A DNA stretch of 64,000 bases from Climacteris rufus (lineage: Eukaryota; Chordata; Aves; Passeriformes; Climacteridae), in the NCBI GenBank assembly GCA_013398175.1, contig VZRZ01008256.1, forward strand, positions 372,001-436,000, read 5' to 3'. Made by a program: the position numbers and the translations under genes. Shown here piece by piece: positions 51,116 through 61,880 of the stretch (the first letter of the stretch is position 1; every line of letters begins with the position of its first letter). The notes beneath the pieces were generated by a model, which worked only from the letters and a program-made list of their open reading frames with translations, was not told where the DNA came from and did not search any database.

Positions 51116-53447
51116 ATTTTGATAAGCTTTTACCCCATGGTAAAACCAAAACCATGCTGCTGTTCTTACCATTACAGTTGATCAATCTTCCCTGCTTCTT
51201 AGGGGGAATCCTGTAAACTCTCTCTTTTCAGCACATCCATCAGGCAGACAAAATAAAAGGTAAACCTGGCAAATACTGCTTGCCCAAGGTAAGCATTAGT
51301 CTTAATAGCTGGCTGTAATTAGGAACAAGATGTATAAACTGACAAAAAGCAATAAGTAACTTGAAACCAGAAATGTGATAACATTTAAACTCAAAGACTG
51401 CACTTGGATTTAGTCTAGCTTACTTACTTTGCTGGTATTCCTCCATGTAACAGCATTAAGTCAAAATAATTCTAGAACAATTAATATAAAGAACTTTAAT
51501 GTTTTGGATTATCTGCTACTGAGAAGTCAGCTCAGAATTTCACAGGCTTCACTGCATAGTTCACTCCACTTGCCTGTTTGGCAAGCCATCTCTAGACCTT
51601 CAACATCAATCTACCACCAACTGAGATCCAGACTAACATCTGAAACTCCTGTTTCGGGATCCTGCTGAGCACTGCAGGCTCCTCTCCTACCTTTCTTTCC
51701 TACACCCTTGGTGATGATGAGGACTTCCAGTACATTTAAAATAGTTCCTGTACATGAAGTATCTTATTCGCTACCACTTCAAGAGTAAATGGACCATTAT
51801 GTAAACAGCTTGAGAACTTACCTTGGTATACAAGGCATCATATGAAGAATTGCACACTGGAAAAATAAAAACTGATCAGAACATTTACTCACACCCCATA
51901 AGTAGAGAGGTTTGCTAAAAGGTGACTGCATCATGAGAAACCAATAAGTCTAAGACATTGTGAGATTCAGCAAAAAACAAACTAGACACTTCCAGAGAAT
52001 TTTTAAATCAATGAAATACCAATACAAGAAAGTTTCTGCCCATTAAAAAAAAAAAAAAAAAGCTCCAGAAATTAATGAAAGCCTGAAGCCTGATAGAATG
52101 GTTACCACATGCAGCTGGCAATTAGAAAAAAAAATGAAATTATATAAAGACAACAAAAATGTGTGAAAGGTAGAACAAGAAGACTAAATATACACTCTCT
52201 GAAGAACTTCAAGTAAAACATGTTCTAATCCACAAGCGAAGACAAACAATAAAATATTGTTTTTTTCAAGTTAAACATCTAAAGTAGTGATTATTTGAAA
52301 TCCCTTTGTTTCCTATACATGAGAAACAATTGTCAGAAATGTTTCAAACCAGAAGATTTCAACGTTTTTCTTGGTAGTTGAAGATGTGACCAAATAGCAT
52401 GGTGCTGAATTCTCCAGTTGATTCAATTGAACATACTTTACTTTCTTTGTATTCCCACTCACTTAGTTGTCATGATATAACTGTTATAATAAACAGAATA
52501 AAATGAACTCAAAAAATGCCAGTTCAGTTCCTATGTGACATAAAACACCTACAACTGGCAAGTGGTGGCTGGGTGGTTCTTCATAGCTCCATGCAGAATT
52601 AGACACAAAACTGCTGCCAAAACAAAGAGTAATGTTCTGTGCCACTTCCTAGATATAATGGAAATAGGCATTAATGCATTTTCTTTTAGTCCATTCCTAT
52701 TGATCAAGAAGGAAATCAAAGATAAAGCAATTTTCCTCTGGTATTTCTCAGCCATACACCAGTATAAGCACCAGCTTGAAAGATTTACCCCAGTGTGACT
52801 GCTACTGTGCTTTTGAATCACCATATTCAGTTTTTCTTCAATCAGGAAGAAGGCTGACTTCATTCAAAAACACTGAGATCCATTCTGTATTTGACAGATA
52901 ATATATAGCACTAGTAGCATATAAAGGCTTCCCAGATTTACTATGTTAACTGTTTAACTCAAAAATCAATTTCCTGAAAACACATTGCCCTGAGACATAG
53001 CATTTAATTGTGATACATGCTTTTGAAACACCAGTGACCAAATTCTGTTGCCAGCTAATGGAATCAAAATGGTTTAAGTTCAAAAAATAATTTGCCATTA
53101 TACTTTACTGTAATTCTATAAAAATAGATTAGCTTAAGAAAAAGCTAATTAAAACATAGAAGTTCACTGTTAAGACGAAAAAACCCTTCTTTTGACAGTA
53201 TGATGTGGGTTATTTACAAATATTATTCAGGTTCTAGAGTTTTAAAATAAATCTCTCATACACTCCCCATACTGTTTTAGACAGTTATTACAAAATACTT
53301 ATGAGTATAGCTTACATAAAAGTTCAAGGTTTCTCACCTTCCAAGTATTCAGACTAAACTGACTCCTATATAAGCAATTTTATCACCTACATAGAGCCTT
53401 CCTAACAAATTCACAAATAAACACCTTAACCAACATTGCCACAAAGT
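51116..53447. other. AT-rich spacer between two family B LTRs
   Basis: Starts with the ATTTTG duplication and ends with CAAAGT (53442-53447), the duplication of the next LTR. No gag, pol or env features were seen. A 17-base A run lies at 52045-52061. Overlapping frames at 52549-52863 (minus) and 52562-52798 (plus) have no recognised domain. Confidence 0.6.
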
Positions 53448-53763
53448 TGTCGCAGTAACGACACAAAAGGAAGAGACAGAGACACCTGTTACCAGGAGGA
53501 GAGAGAAGGAAGGAAGGGGGGCAAGACCAGCCTTCTTTATTTTTTATATACATTTAGAAATCACTATTCATTGGAGGAAATCAGTTCTTCCTCCCTCAAT
53601 CACAGTGGTCAAAGGAAATGTCCATCAAAGTTCTGTGTCCAGGAGAAAGGAATGCAAACGATAAGATACAGTTACAATAACATGGCCATGTTTACAGAGA
53701 AAAGTGTGAGAAACTAGCTACAGAAGAATGACAACATCCAGAACTGCAAAAATCAGGGCAACA
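53448..53763 (-). mobile_element. Solo LTR, family B, copy 3
   Basis: 316-bp LTR with TG/CA termini, plus strand TGTCGCAGTAACGACACAAA to ATCAGGGCAACA. Perfect 6-bp target-site duplication CAAAGT at 53442-53447 and 53764-53769. Minus-strand TATATAAA and AATAAA set the orientation. A GGAAGGAAGG purine tract lies downstream of the TATA box in R/U5, shared with copy 2 but not copy 1. No coding capacity. Confidence 0.93.
53536..53550 (-). promoter_or_regulatory. TATA box next to poly(A) signal, family B copy 3
   Basis: Minus-strand TATATAAA (53543-53550) and AATAAA (53536-53541) separated by one base. Confidence 0.65.
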
Positions 53764-54142
53764 CAAAGTAACAAGGGATATACAGCATTTTTCTTGTTGT
53801 CTTCCTAGGAAAAATATCAGCATAGTCAGAATTACAGAAAAAACAAAGCACACATTCAAAAAGCCCAAATTATTTAATATGGCTTCTTTATTGATTTCTA
53901 AATAAACATAATACAAAGAGAATGTCAACAAAATTATTCAGCTACTGCTTATGTGATGAAAAAACAGAAGAACAGAATTAAATGCTGTCAGCTGCGGCAT
54001 ACTCCAACAACGGATCCACAATTTACATTATTCTTTAAAATAACTCAAGAAATTAAATCAAAGCATAACAGAAATGGTTCTTTTTCTTTGGGCAGCACTG
54101 TAATAATGTCAAATGCAATGGCTATCATAAAAAGGTAACAAT
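53764..54142. other. Short AT-rich spacer, no gene seen
   Basis: Begins with the CAAAGT duplication of the preceding LTR. No other element recognised. Confidence 0.6.
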
Positions 54143-54583
54143 ACAGAATCATCACAGAATCATTTAGGCTGGAAAAGACCTCCAAGATCATTGAGTCCAA
54201 CCTTTAAATAATCACCACCCTGTCAACTAGACCACAGTATTAAGTGCCATGTTCAGTCATTTCTTGAATGCTTCCAGGGATGGTGACTCCACCACTTCCC
54301 TGGATAGCCCATTCCAGTACTTAGCAACAGCTTGTCATGAAGAAATTCCTTCTGATGTCCAACCTGAACCTCCCCTGGCTCATCTTCAGGCTATGCCCTC
54401 TTGCTGGCTGTTTGGGAGAAGAGGCTGATCCCCAGCTGGCTACACCCTCCTTTCAGGCAGTTGTAGAGAGTGATAAGGTCTCTCCTGAGCCTCCTTTTCT
54501 CCAGCCCAAGCACTCCCAGCTCCCTCAGCTGCTCCTCACAGGACTTACTCTCTAGACCTTTCAATAACTCCATTGCCTTTATC
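54143..54583 (-). mobile_element. CR1 LINE, 5'-truncated 3' end (about 440 bp)
   Basis: The plus strand starts ACAGAATCATCACAGAATCA, then GACCTCCAAGATCATTGAGT, CCAACCT, CCCATTCCAGTACTTA, GAAATTCCTTCTGATGTCCA and CCTGAACCTCCCCTGGC, the ordered blocks of a CR1 subfamily 3' end. It then enters the ORF2 C-terminal coding region and stops near 54583. The subfamily differs from that at 8382-8970: its tail uses AAGATCATTGAGTCCAACC rather than AAAGATCATCTAATCCCAAC. Confidence 0.94.
54391..54573 (-). pseudogene. CR1 ORF2 C-terminal remnant
   Basis: Sixty-codon minus-strand frame containing EEQLRELGVLGLEKRRLRRD followed by LITLYNCLKGGCSQLGISLF, the C-terminal signature of CR1 reverse-transcriptase polyproteins. 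Unlike the remnant at 8633-8869, it keeps the LKGG block that follows the LEKRRLR motif. It is cut off on the N-terminal side by the 5' truncation and lacks the RT catalytic centre. Confidence 0.9.
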
Positions 54584-57273
54584 TATGAGATAGTGTCATC
54601 TTTCTGAACTAAACGTGCTTACTGTAAACAGTGGGTGCAAAGCTAAATGGGAAACTCTGCACCCACAGAGCCCCCACATGCTGTGCCATGGGCACTCTAT
54701 TTGTCTATGTCACAGACAAGAATTTTTTCATAAACTTAATGTCCAAAACAAGTTAGGAGCTGCTATGTACTGAACTCACAAACATAAGTTTACATCCAGA
54801 ACTGAGTACTTTTTCCCATGATGGAGAACCTATTGCAATGAAACAATGTTCTGAGAACCAGGAAAATAGATTAGCATAAACTACAGAAAGGTTACTAACA
54901 TTTTTTGGGGACTTACAGTGTTTATATTCAATAGAGTACACTTAGCAATGTCACTTTCAGCAAACAAAAAAGCTTTCTAGGATGGACAAATACAGTTTTT
55001 CAAGTGGAGCTAAGAGTGACCATGTGCTTAGGGACACAGACAAGCATCATGATTATCTTGAAAAGAACACATATTACCTGCAGGCTGGACAAAAACCTCT
55101 CCTCATCCATTCTAAACTGTTGAAAATTATTTTGACTTCCCATGAGACAGAACACCATGGACAAAGGAGGAGGGAGATACACTATTTGAATTTGCTTGTG
55201 AATGCTGCCTGCATTCACAAATTTTCCTGCCGCTTTCAATATGTAGAGTATGAGGCATCACAGACCAATAAAGTCAGTAGAGAGTAGTTTTTTGCACAAA
55301 GACAACTAAAACCAGCTGTATAGGATGCCAAATGGCTTAATCATGGCCAAACTGAAATGAGAAAAATTGCAAAAGCTCCATTACTTGGATCCTTATATGA
55401 AAAATAAACTCTCAAATAAAACAGAATTCAGAAAATATTTCATATCATTAAGAAAGGCATGAAAACCAAAAATGTTTGCATATAATTAAGTCTATTCAGC
55501 CCATATAGCTGTTCTAGAAAATTATTTCCATTTTAACATAAATAACTTTTCCTCATCTCTCTAATGAAATGAAAAGAACTTTAGCTGGATGGTCCAGTTT
55601 GTATACTGAAGCCACAGAAATTTAAACAGTAATCTCAACAACCTAACTGCAACAAATGCTTTCCCTTACCATTAATTCTAATATATGCTATATGGAATAA
55701 AAATATACACACTGTAGCAATCAAAAATTGTATTTTTTTAATTGGTTGGAAAAATACTGCATGTAAAAATGCTTCAGTGTACCTATTTTTCAGTAAGTAA
55801 AACAATTTTTAACTAAGTTTCTTCTTCCATGTTTCTTTTAAATATTTGTATACTTACTCAAGAATAGTAATACTTAAACATTCAGTGATTAGTGTTAATA
55901 ATGATGACTTAAAACTGGTGTTGAACGTATGGAAAGAGAATATAGAGCTAATTGGTTTTGGCTATGTAATGCAGCATTTTTTTCTCAGAGGTGAGGAAAA
56001 CGAAGTTAGATTTTATCTAAACTGAAAACATGGTATCTCCAACTCCAAGAGACACTAAAAACTGATTCTTTTGTCAAAACTGGTCAAATGAGTGTTACTA
56101 CTGCATTACTAAAAATATTCTAAAAAAATGTAGTTCCATCTTTTGTTTCGAAAAATAAGATTATATCTACAACTCCATGGAAGACCGACACTTTATTTTT
56201 TCTTCGATAACAGCAAACAGGAATCTGATGTCTAGGGTGGAAAATTTCTTATTGGGGTATGAATCTGATGGTGCTTTCCAACCTGAGCTTATTTGCTTAC
56301 TGTAATGTCAAAGATGCACATCTTTCAGAGATACAAGAAAAGACCATCCAGCCCTTTAAGTACAGACAAAAAATTCATTTAACAGTAAAAATAAACTGAT
56401 GTTCCATTAGACAAATATAATCTGAATTCATGTAAGATCTCTCCCTATCTATGCCTGAGGATGTTGTTTAAAGGCTAAAAACAAGTGCCAAGGGTCACAA
56501 GACCAGAGGCAGTCAAAGAAAAAAACTGTGGCAAAGCAAAGATGGAATTCATAGGGCAATGTTTTGCAGCAGAAAAAGACCCCCATACATGTGTGGATAT
56601 TTATATATGAACATCTATAAATTAAAATTTTCCATGTGCAGAGGTAGGTAGATACTCAGAAAAAAAAAAACAACTGAAGCACAGACTATGGGATCTAAAG
56701 AAAGGAAAAAAGATTTAATCAGTGTACAAGAATTTAGAATACACATTCTTTGTATTCAAAGAAAAGCAATACCCACTTGAGAAGCCAGAGACAACTGTGC
56801 CTCTGTGATGAACGGATATTCCCTTCATATTTCCTTTCAGCAAAGAATGAGAATTAGAAGAGAATGAAGAGACTGAATATTCACCAGCACTGTGAAAGCA
56901 CTGAATTGGAAAGAAAGATAACAAATATGTCTAGAAAAGAAACCAAATATGGAGAAGTGATAAATATGGGCAGGTGGTATCAAATCAAACTAACAGTCAA
57001 ATAACGAAGAATAATTAGTTTGAATTATTCTTATTTTTGCAGAATGCAATGCTGAATGAGCAGTCATTTCAGAAATGTCATTCCAGTAACACAAGCTCCG
57101 TGGCTGAAGACTGAAATAGGCATGTCTGTGCTATTTCATTACCCAAGATATCAGGATAGAACATAAATTTATGGGAAAGAGAACACTGTCAGGACTAAAA
57201 TCAGACAGTCTTTTCAGAATGGTACACAGAGGTGAACATCATCAGAGAAGGAGCAGCAAGAGATACTTTGTTT
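54584..57273. other. AT-rich non-coding stretch, no gene seen
   Basis: No recognised repeat or exon. The 101-codon frame at 54982-55287 overlaps a minus-strand frame and has no domain I recognise. Confidence 0.55.
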
Positions 57274-57834
57274 TGTTGTAACGCCTCTGGGCGTAGCTTG
57301 CGGCGGGGACCATCGAGTCCTTTCCCCCCCGCGCGGTGTTGGTCCTTTCCCTGCCCCCGCGCGGCAGCTGGAGTGGTGCAGCCCCGGCTCGGCGGGGTCC
57401 GTCCCGGCCCAGGGCGGCAGGGGCCGTCCCCGCCCAGGGGAACAGCTCATTGGTTCCCATGCCGGCTACGGACGGCTGGCTCACTGGCCAGCGCCCCTGT
57501 CAATCATTGTGGTCCTCCACAGTGATTGGCTCTCCCGACTGCCTTCCCCCCGCCCTGGTTTTATAACATGCCCCGGTCGCCATTTTGGTTGTCTTCTCCG
57601 CAGCATATTCCAGGAATAAAACCTACTGGCAATAAGCAGAAAGAACACTTTCTTGTTCTCTTTATTTCCCTGCATAAATTAAACTGCTGTGCGTGAGCTA
57701 AACCAAGATTCTGCGGGAGGTCTGATGCTTGGCTCGTCTCTAATCGGAGACTAGATAACGCCCGAGGCGCGTTATTTAGGCAAACGGGACCGACGCAAAA
57801 GACTCCGAGTTACTCACGCTTTCTACCCGTGGCA
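57274..57834 (+). mobile_element. Solo LTR, family A (ERVK-like), copy 2, CpG-rich
   Basis: 561-bp LTR in plus orientation, starting TGTTGTAACGCCTCTGGGCG and ending CTTTCTACCCGTGGCA, homologous at both ends and in the promoter region to 6755-7345. It is strongly GC- and CpG-rich (57290-57450 and 57700-57810) against AT-rich flanks. The U3 has CCAAT boxes at about 57449, 57499 and 57524, TTATAA at 57561-57566, a CGCCATTTT YY1-like site at 57578-57586 and AATAAA at 57615-57620. The U5 has two short inverted repeats, GTCTC/GAGAC and TAACGC/GCGTTA. A clean 6-bp duplication is not visible: if the element started five bases earlier (57269), flanks ATACTT and ATATTT would match at five of six, but the homologous copy supports 57274. 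Overlapping frames on both strands are composition artefacts. Confidence 0.9.
57449..57620 (+). promoter_or_regulatory. LTR promoter with CCAAT boxes, TATA-like box, YY1-like site and poly(A) signal
   Basis: Order: ATTGG (57449), CCAAT-like GTCAATCA (57499), GATTGGC (57524), TTATAA (57561-57566), CGCCATTTT (57578-57586), AATAAA (57615-57620). The YY1-like site falls near the expected transcription start. These are motif readings; binding and activity are inferred. Confidence 0.6.
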
Positions 57835-60800
57835 ATATTTCATGCCCCTTTACCTGCCCCTATTCAGAAATCAATCAACTGAGTCACATAAGCGTTTATA
57901 GAAATTGAGGACACCTCTACATAACAGTCATGACCAACAAGATGCATCATACTTACAAATATAGTAAATTTATCTCCCTAAAGCATGTGCAGACCATACA
58001 ACTACTGTGCTAATTTGCTAGTAGAAGAGCAAGCTTTACTATTTACTACCTAGGCATTCTAAGTTTTAAGACTTATCAGGAAATGTAACAGTTCTGACCC
58101 AAGCTCTTGAGAAAGCACTTGCTCCTCAGGAAAGCAGTCTCTGCAACCTGTTCTTGTTTGAGGGACTGCAATGACCAGCTCCAACCATTTCAGTAAACTT
58201 TTAGATAGTCAATCTTAAAAAACATATATTCAGTACTTGACTTCATACATCACCAATTCTGATCACTGCAGATGAAAAGATAATCAATCAATTAGTTGCT
58301 GAGACATATAAGCTGTATTTCTCAATATGGTTATATGAGACTTCATGTTGTATTTGTAAAAGTGAGTAAGTGGGACCGGAATAGTAAAATATTTCACTGA
58401 GGGGAAACAAAAGTTAAAGATGCATTTTCCATTTTAGAACTTCACGTCCTTTTTAACACATCAAAAGTCACTGAAAGTCATCTACACACTTACTGAATCT
58501 CATTTGTTTTTAAAGCCTCTCCAAATTTCTGAGAGATTGACACATGAAAAGATGGAGAAAGGAACATACATTTAAAGCAACCCACCCAACAGGCATAACA
58601 ATCAGAAACAACACTCTACAATTACAGCAGCAGACTTGCTGCTGGTTTCAAGTGTCTAAGCCTTCAGCCAGGTCCTCATTGCTCCGGGCTTTTATTACCA
58701 TTTCTAAAACAGAAGTGTTGATGACATACTAAGTTTTAAGAATACAATATACTGATCTCCTCCTGAGGTAGAGTACATGGCATTGATCTGAACACTTGTG
58801 ATACAAACAGCAAGTTGTGACTGATAAAAAACATTGTTCTTAAATGCTCTTGACAGGACTAAGAAAGCAGACTCAAGGTGACAGAAATTAGAAAGGACTG
58901 AGAGTGGGTATATTTTGAGGTAGTTGGCTCAACAATTAGAAAATAATTTTGTACAGGTTGCCTAACTCTTGCCTCATTCACTTGCTTCTGAGAGGAAAAG
59001 CAAGCAATTACCTAGATACCCACTGGAAAGTTTAAACTTTTAAACTATGCATCACTGAACATTGTTTCCACTGGCTATCAAAAATCTGCTGCATTTAAAT
59101 ATGAAAACAAATTATTTCCCCTCAGCAGCCAGCTGTGGGCTAGAGAAGTCAGTGATTTTTTTCTGTCATGAGATTATGCATAATAAAGGCTTGGTAATCC
59201 AAACTGGACCGTAAGCATCAGCTACTTTTGCTTGTGCATCACAGATATTACTCATTAGTTGTGGGTAAGCCATTCAGCACTAGAAAAGAGTTCAGCTCAG
59301 ACGATGATATACAGTGGTGTTAAAATGTGCTAGAATAAACAAATTTCATCACTAAATGTAGCAAGATACCCAGAACCAGAAAGTATTCAGTACTGCAGTA
59401 TCATTTTCACATATGTACTCCAGAACATAGGAATGTTGAGCCAAAACCACAGCATTTAACTGAGCATGGATCAGACTTCCCAAGGTAAGGATACCTTGTT
59501 TCTCTACACTGCACCACCCTTCAGCCCCTTTCTCTGGAAAGGGAGAGAGCAGAGTTTTGTGTTGTTTATGGAGGAAGGAATATACCATCCACTGGATCCT
59601 AGACATAAGTTAATTTCTGAATAACAAAAAGATGCAAAAAAACCAAAAGCAAATGCTTGTTTGCTATTATTTTAGCATAACAAAAAGAGCTGTTTGAGAT
59701 ACATCACCTTAGGTTCAGCAGGTTTGCACTCCTTTAGCTTCTGTAAAACCATTGATGCCCAGTACACTCAAGAGTTTGAAAAAATTAAGAGAATGTGGTT
59801 TTTTTTACAGACAGCAGAGATAAGAAACAAGCAAATTCTGTTGCCTGCTTTAGTCATAATTTCATATTTCTAATAAATCAAGAAACCACAAGTTTTAGAT
59901 TAAAGGCATTATTTGATATTTCAGCTCATTACTTTGTCTCATTCAAAACTTCCCAAGATTCTTGAAAGTTTTTATTCACAAAAGGCATTACTGAATAAAA
60001 CAAATTAGTGTTACTGATGTTTGACAAGCCAGCAGATACAACTCATTCTCAATACACAACAGATTATCTCAATACCAACATTCATCAGATCTCTTGAAAG
60101 ACATGATCTCAGTTTTAAAAACCTTCCAAGAAAACATCATCATCTAAGTCCTCTAACTGTCAGCTGGTACATGACATTGATACATATTGCAAGGCACTGA
60201 AAATGTAAGACCTAAGCTCAGGTTTTCCTTTTCTTCACAAGCTTACCTGAAGATATTTTTCACTTATGTCTTTACATGAATTTATGAGTGTTCTCAGCTC
60301 ACAATCTAAATATAATTGTATGCATAAGCTTGGAAGGCAGCATACCACTCTATTTGTGCTTTACATTTAAATTTAAGCACAACAATTAAAACTTGCATTT
60401 TGGGGGAATAAAGTTTATGCAATCAGAAGGCACAACTTTTAATGTTGGTACATCTTGTTTCAAACTGCACAGTAAACGTTATCTCTATTTACCCCTTTAC
60501 AGAACCTTAGTAATATGTTGCTTTCAGTACACTACTTTCACAAAACGATTTATGTGTTTAGAAGCTTATTCAATGGCAAGAAACAAATGTTGAATGTACT
60601 TAGAAAAGACTAAATAATCAGAAAAGTCATTAAGAGTGCCTATGTGTTTAAAAACACACAAATCTTTATGATGTGTTGTCCCAACCTCTTAAAGCACAGA
60701 CATGAAGTGAACAATTCTCATTTATTATGTCACTGACTAACATTGCTGTTCTCTTGATGACCACAATCACATAATTCACTAAAAACAATGTAAGAAAAGT

Positions 60801-61128
60801 CTCTAAATGATAATTGCTTTTTACAGATTGAAAACAACTCAAAGAACAGAGATGACATCCTCCATCTCACAGATGTTAAGATCCCTACATTACAAGTCCT
60901 TTGAATCTCATCTAGATCACCACAGAATTTCTTGTCTAGATGAAACAGCTGGACTTCAACTGGAGAAGCACAAACTGACATGGTGATGCATACAGGCAAC
61001 AACATTGCTCTATGACCATTGTTTTTCTGTATTACAGGGATTTTTCAGAAAGGGAAGGAGCAAATACCTTACATCTTCGTTTCTCTATACCCATGGGGTT
61101 ATGAACCAGAAATCCTCATCTAACTGAA
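57835..61128. other. AT-rich non-coding stretch, no gene seen
   Basis: No recognised repeat or exon. Frames at 59352-59606 and 60730-61005 have no recognisable domain. Confidence 0.55.
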
Positions 61129-61880
61129 TGTATTTGGGTTTGTGTTGCAAGGTTTTGGTAGTGGGGGGTGGGGGCTACAGGAGTGAATTCTGTGAGAAGC
61201 TGCCAGAAGCTTCCCCAAGTCTGACAGGGCCAATGCCAGTTTGACCCAAGATGGACCTGCCGCTGTCCAAGGCCATCGGTGATGGTGGCAGCTGGGATGA
61301 TGGCCTCTGGGATAACAGATGGTGACAAGGAGGAAAAATTACTCTGCAACTGCAGCTGGAGAGTTGAGTGAGAATGTCTGAGAGCAACAGCACTGCAGAC
61401 ACCAAGGTCAGTACAGAAGGAAGTGGAATAGTACTCCAGGTACAAGAGCAGAGATCACCCTGCAGCCTGTGGTGAAGATCATGGTGAGGCAGCTGTGCCT
61501 CTGCAGCCCATGGAGGTCTATGGCAGAACAGGTTTCCACCTGCAGCCCATTGAGGAACTCAGGCCAGTGCAGATGAATGCCCAAAGGAGGCTGTGACTCT
61601 TGGTAAGCCTGTGCTCGAACAGGCTTCTGGCAAGATCTGTGGTCCCATGGACAGAGGATCCCCTACATGAGTCTGTGGAAGGAATTATTTAAGTAATAAT
61701 GTAATTTCTCTGAGTTGAGGCTGGTTTGTCCATAACAATAATTGGTGAATGATCTCCCCCTGACCTTACCTTGACACTTGGGTCTTTCATTATATGTTCT
61801 CTTCCCTGCCCAGCTGAGGAGGAAGGTGACAGAGCAGCTTGACTGAGGATCTTGTATCTTACCAGGGTCAACCCACCACA
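61129..61880 (+). mobile_element. Solo LTR, family E (ERVL-type, with internal minisatellite)
   Basis: About 750-bp decayed LTR in plus orientation. Left blocks: GGGTTTGTGTTGCAAGGTTT, TGTGAGAAGCTGCCAGAAGC and CAAGGCCATCGGTGATGGTG. Middle: a degenerate repeat with CTGCAGCC(C/T)(A/G)T(G/T)G-type units at about 61460, 61501 and 61540. Right: GTAATTTCTCTGAGTTGAGG, AATTGGTGAATGATCTCCCC, CTTTCATTATATGTTCTCTT, CCCAGCTGAGGAGG and an end reading GGGTCAACCCACCACA. This order matches a known avian ERVL LTR. The TATA position after GATAACA is lost and the AATAAA in the usual TAATAAATTAA context reads AATAAT, so the promoter and poly(A) signal look dead. No 5-bp duplication was convincing. Confidence 0.88.

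Noticed and set aside
50801..53763. A 3-kb provirus bounded by the two family B LTRs
   Set aside because: Each LTR has its own different perfect duplication, the outer flanks do not match each other, and the 2.3 kb between them shows no retroviral features.
57214..57675. Cluster of proline/arginine-rich frames on both strands
   Set aside because: All sit in the CpG-rich family A LTR; composition explains the lack of stops.
57263..57840. Family A copy 2 starting at 57269 with ATACTT/ATATTT as its duplication
   Set aside because: The duplication-supported copy at 6755-7345 begins TGTTGCAATGCC, which aligns to 57274, so the earlier TG is probably flank; kept only as an alternative.
61116..61445. 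109-codon minus-strand frame
   Set aside because: Antisense reading of the family E ERVL LTR.
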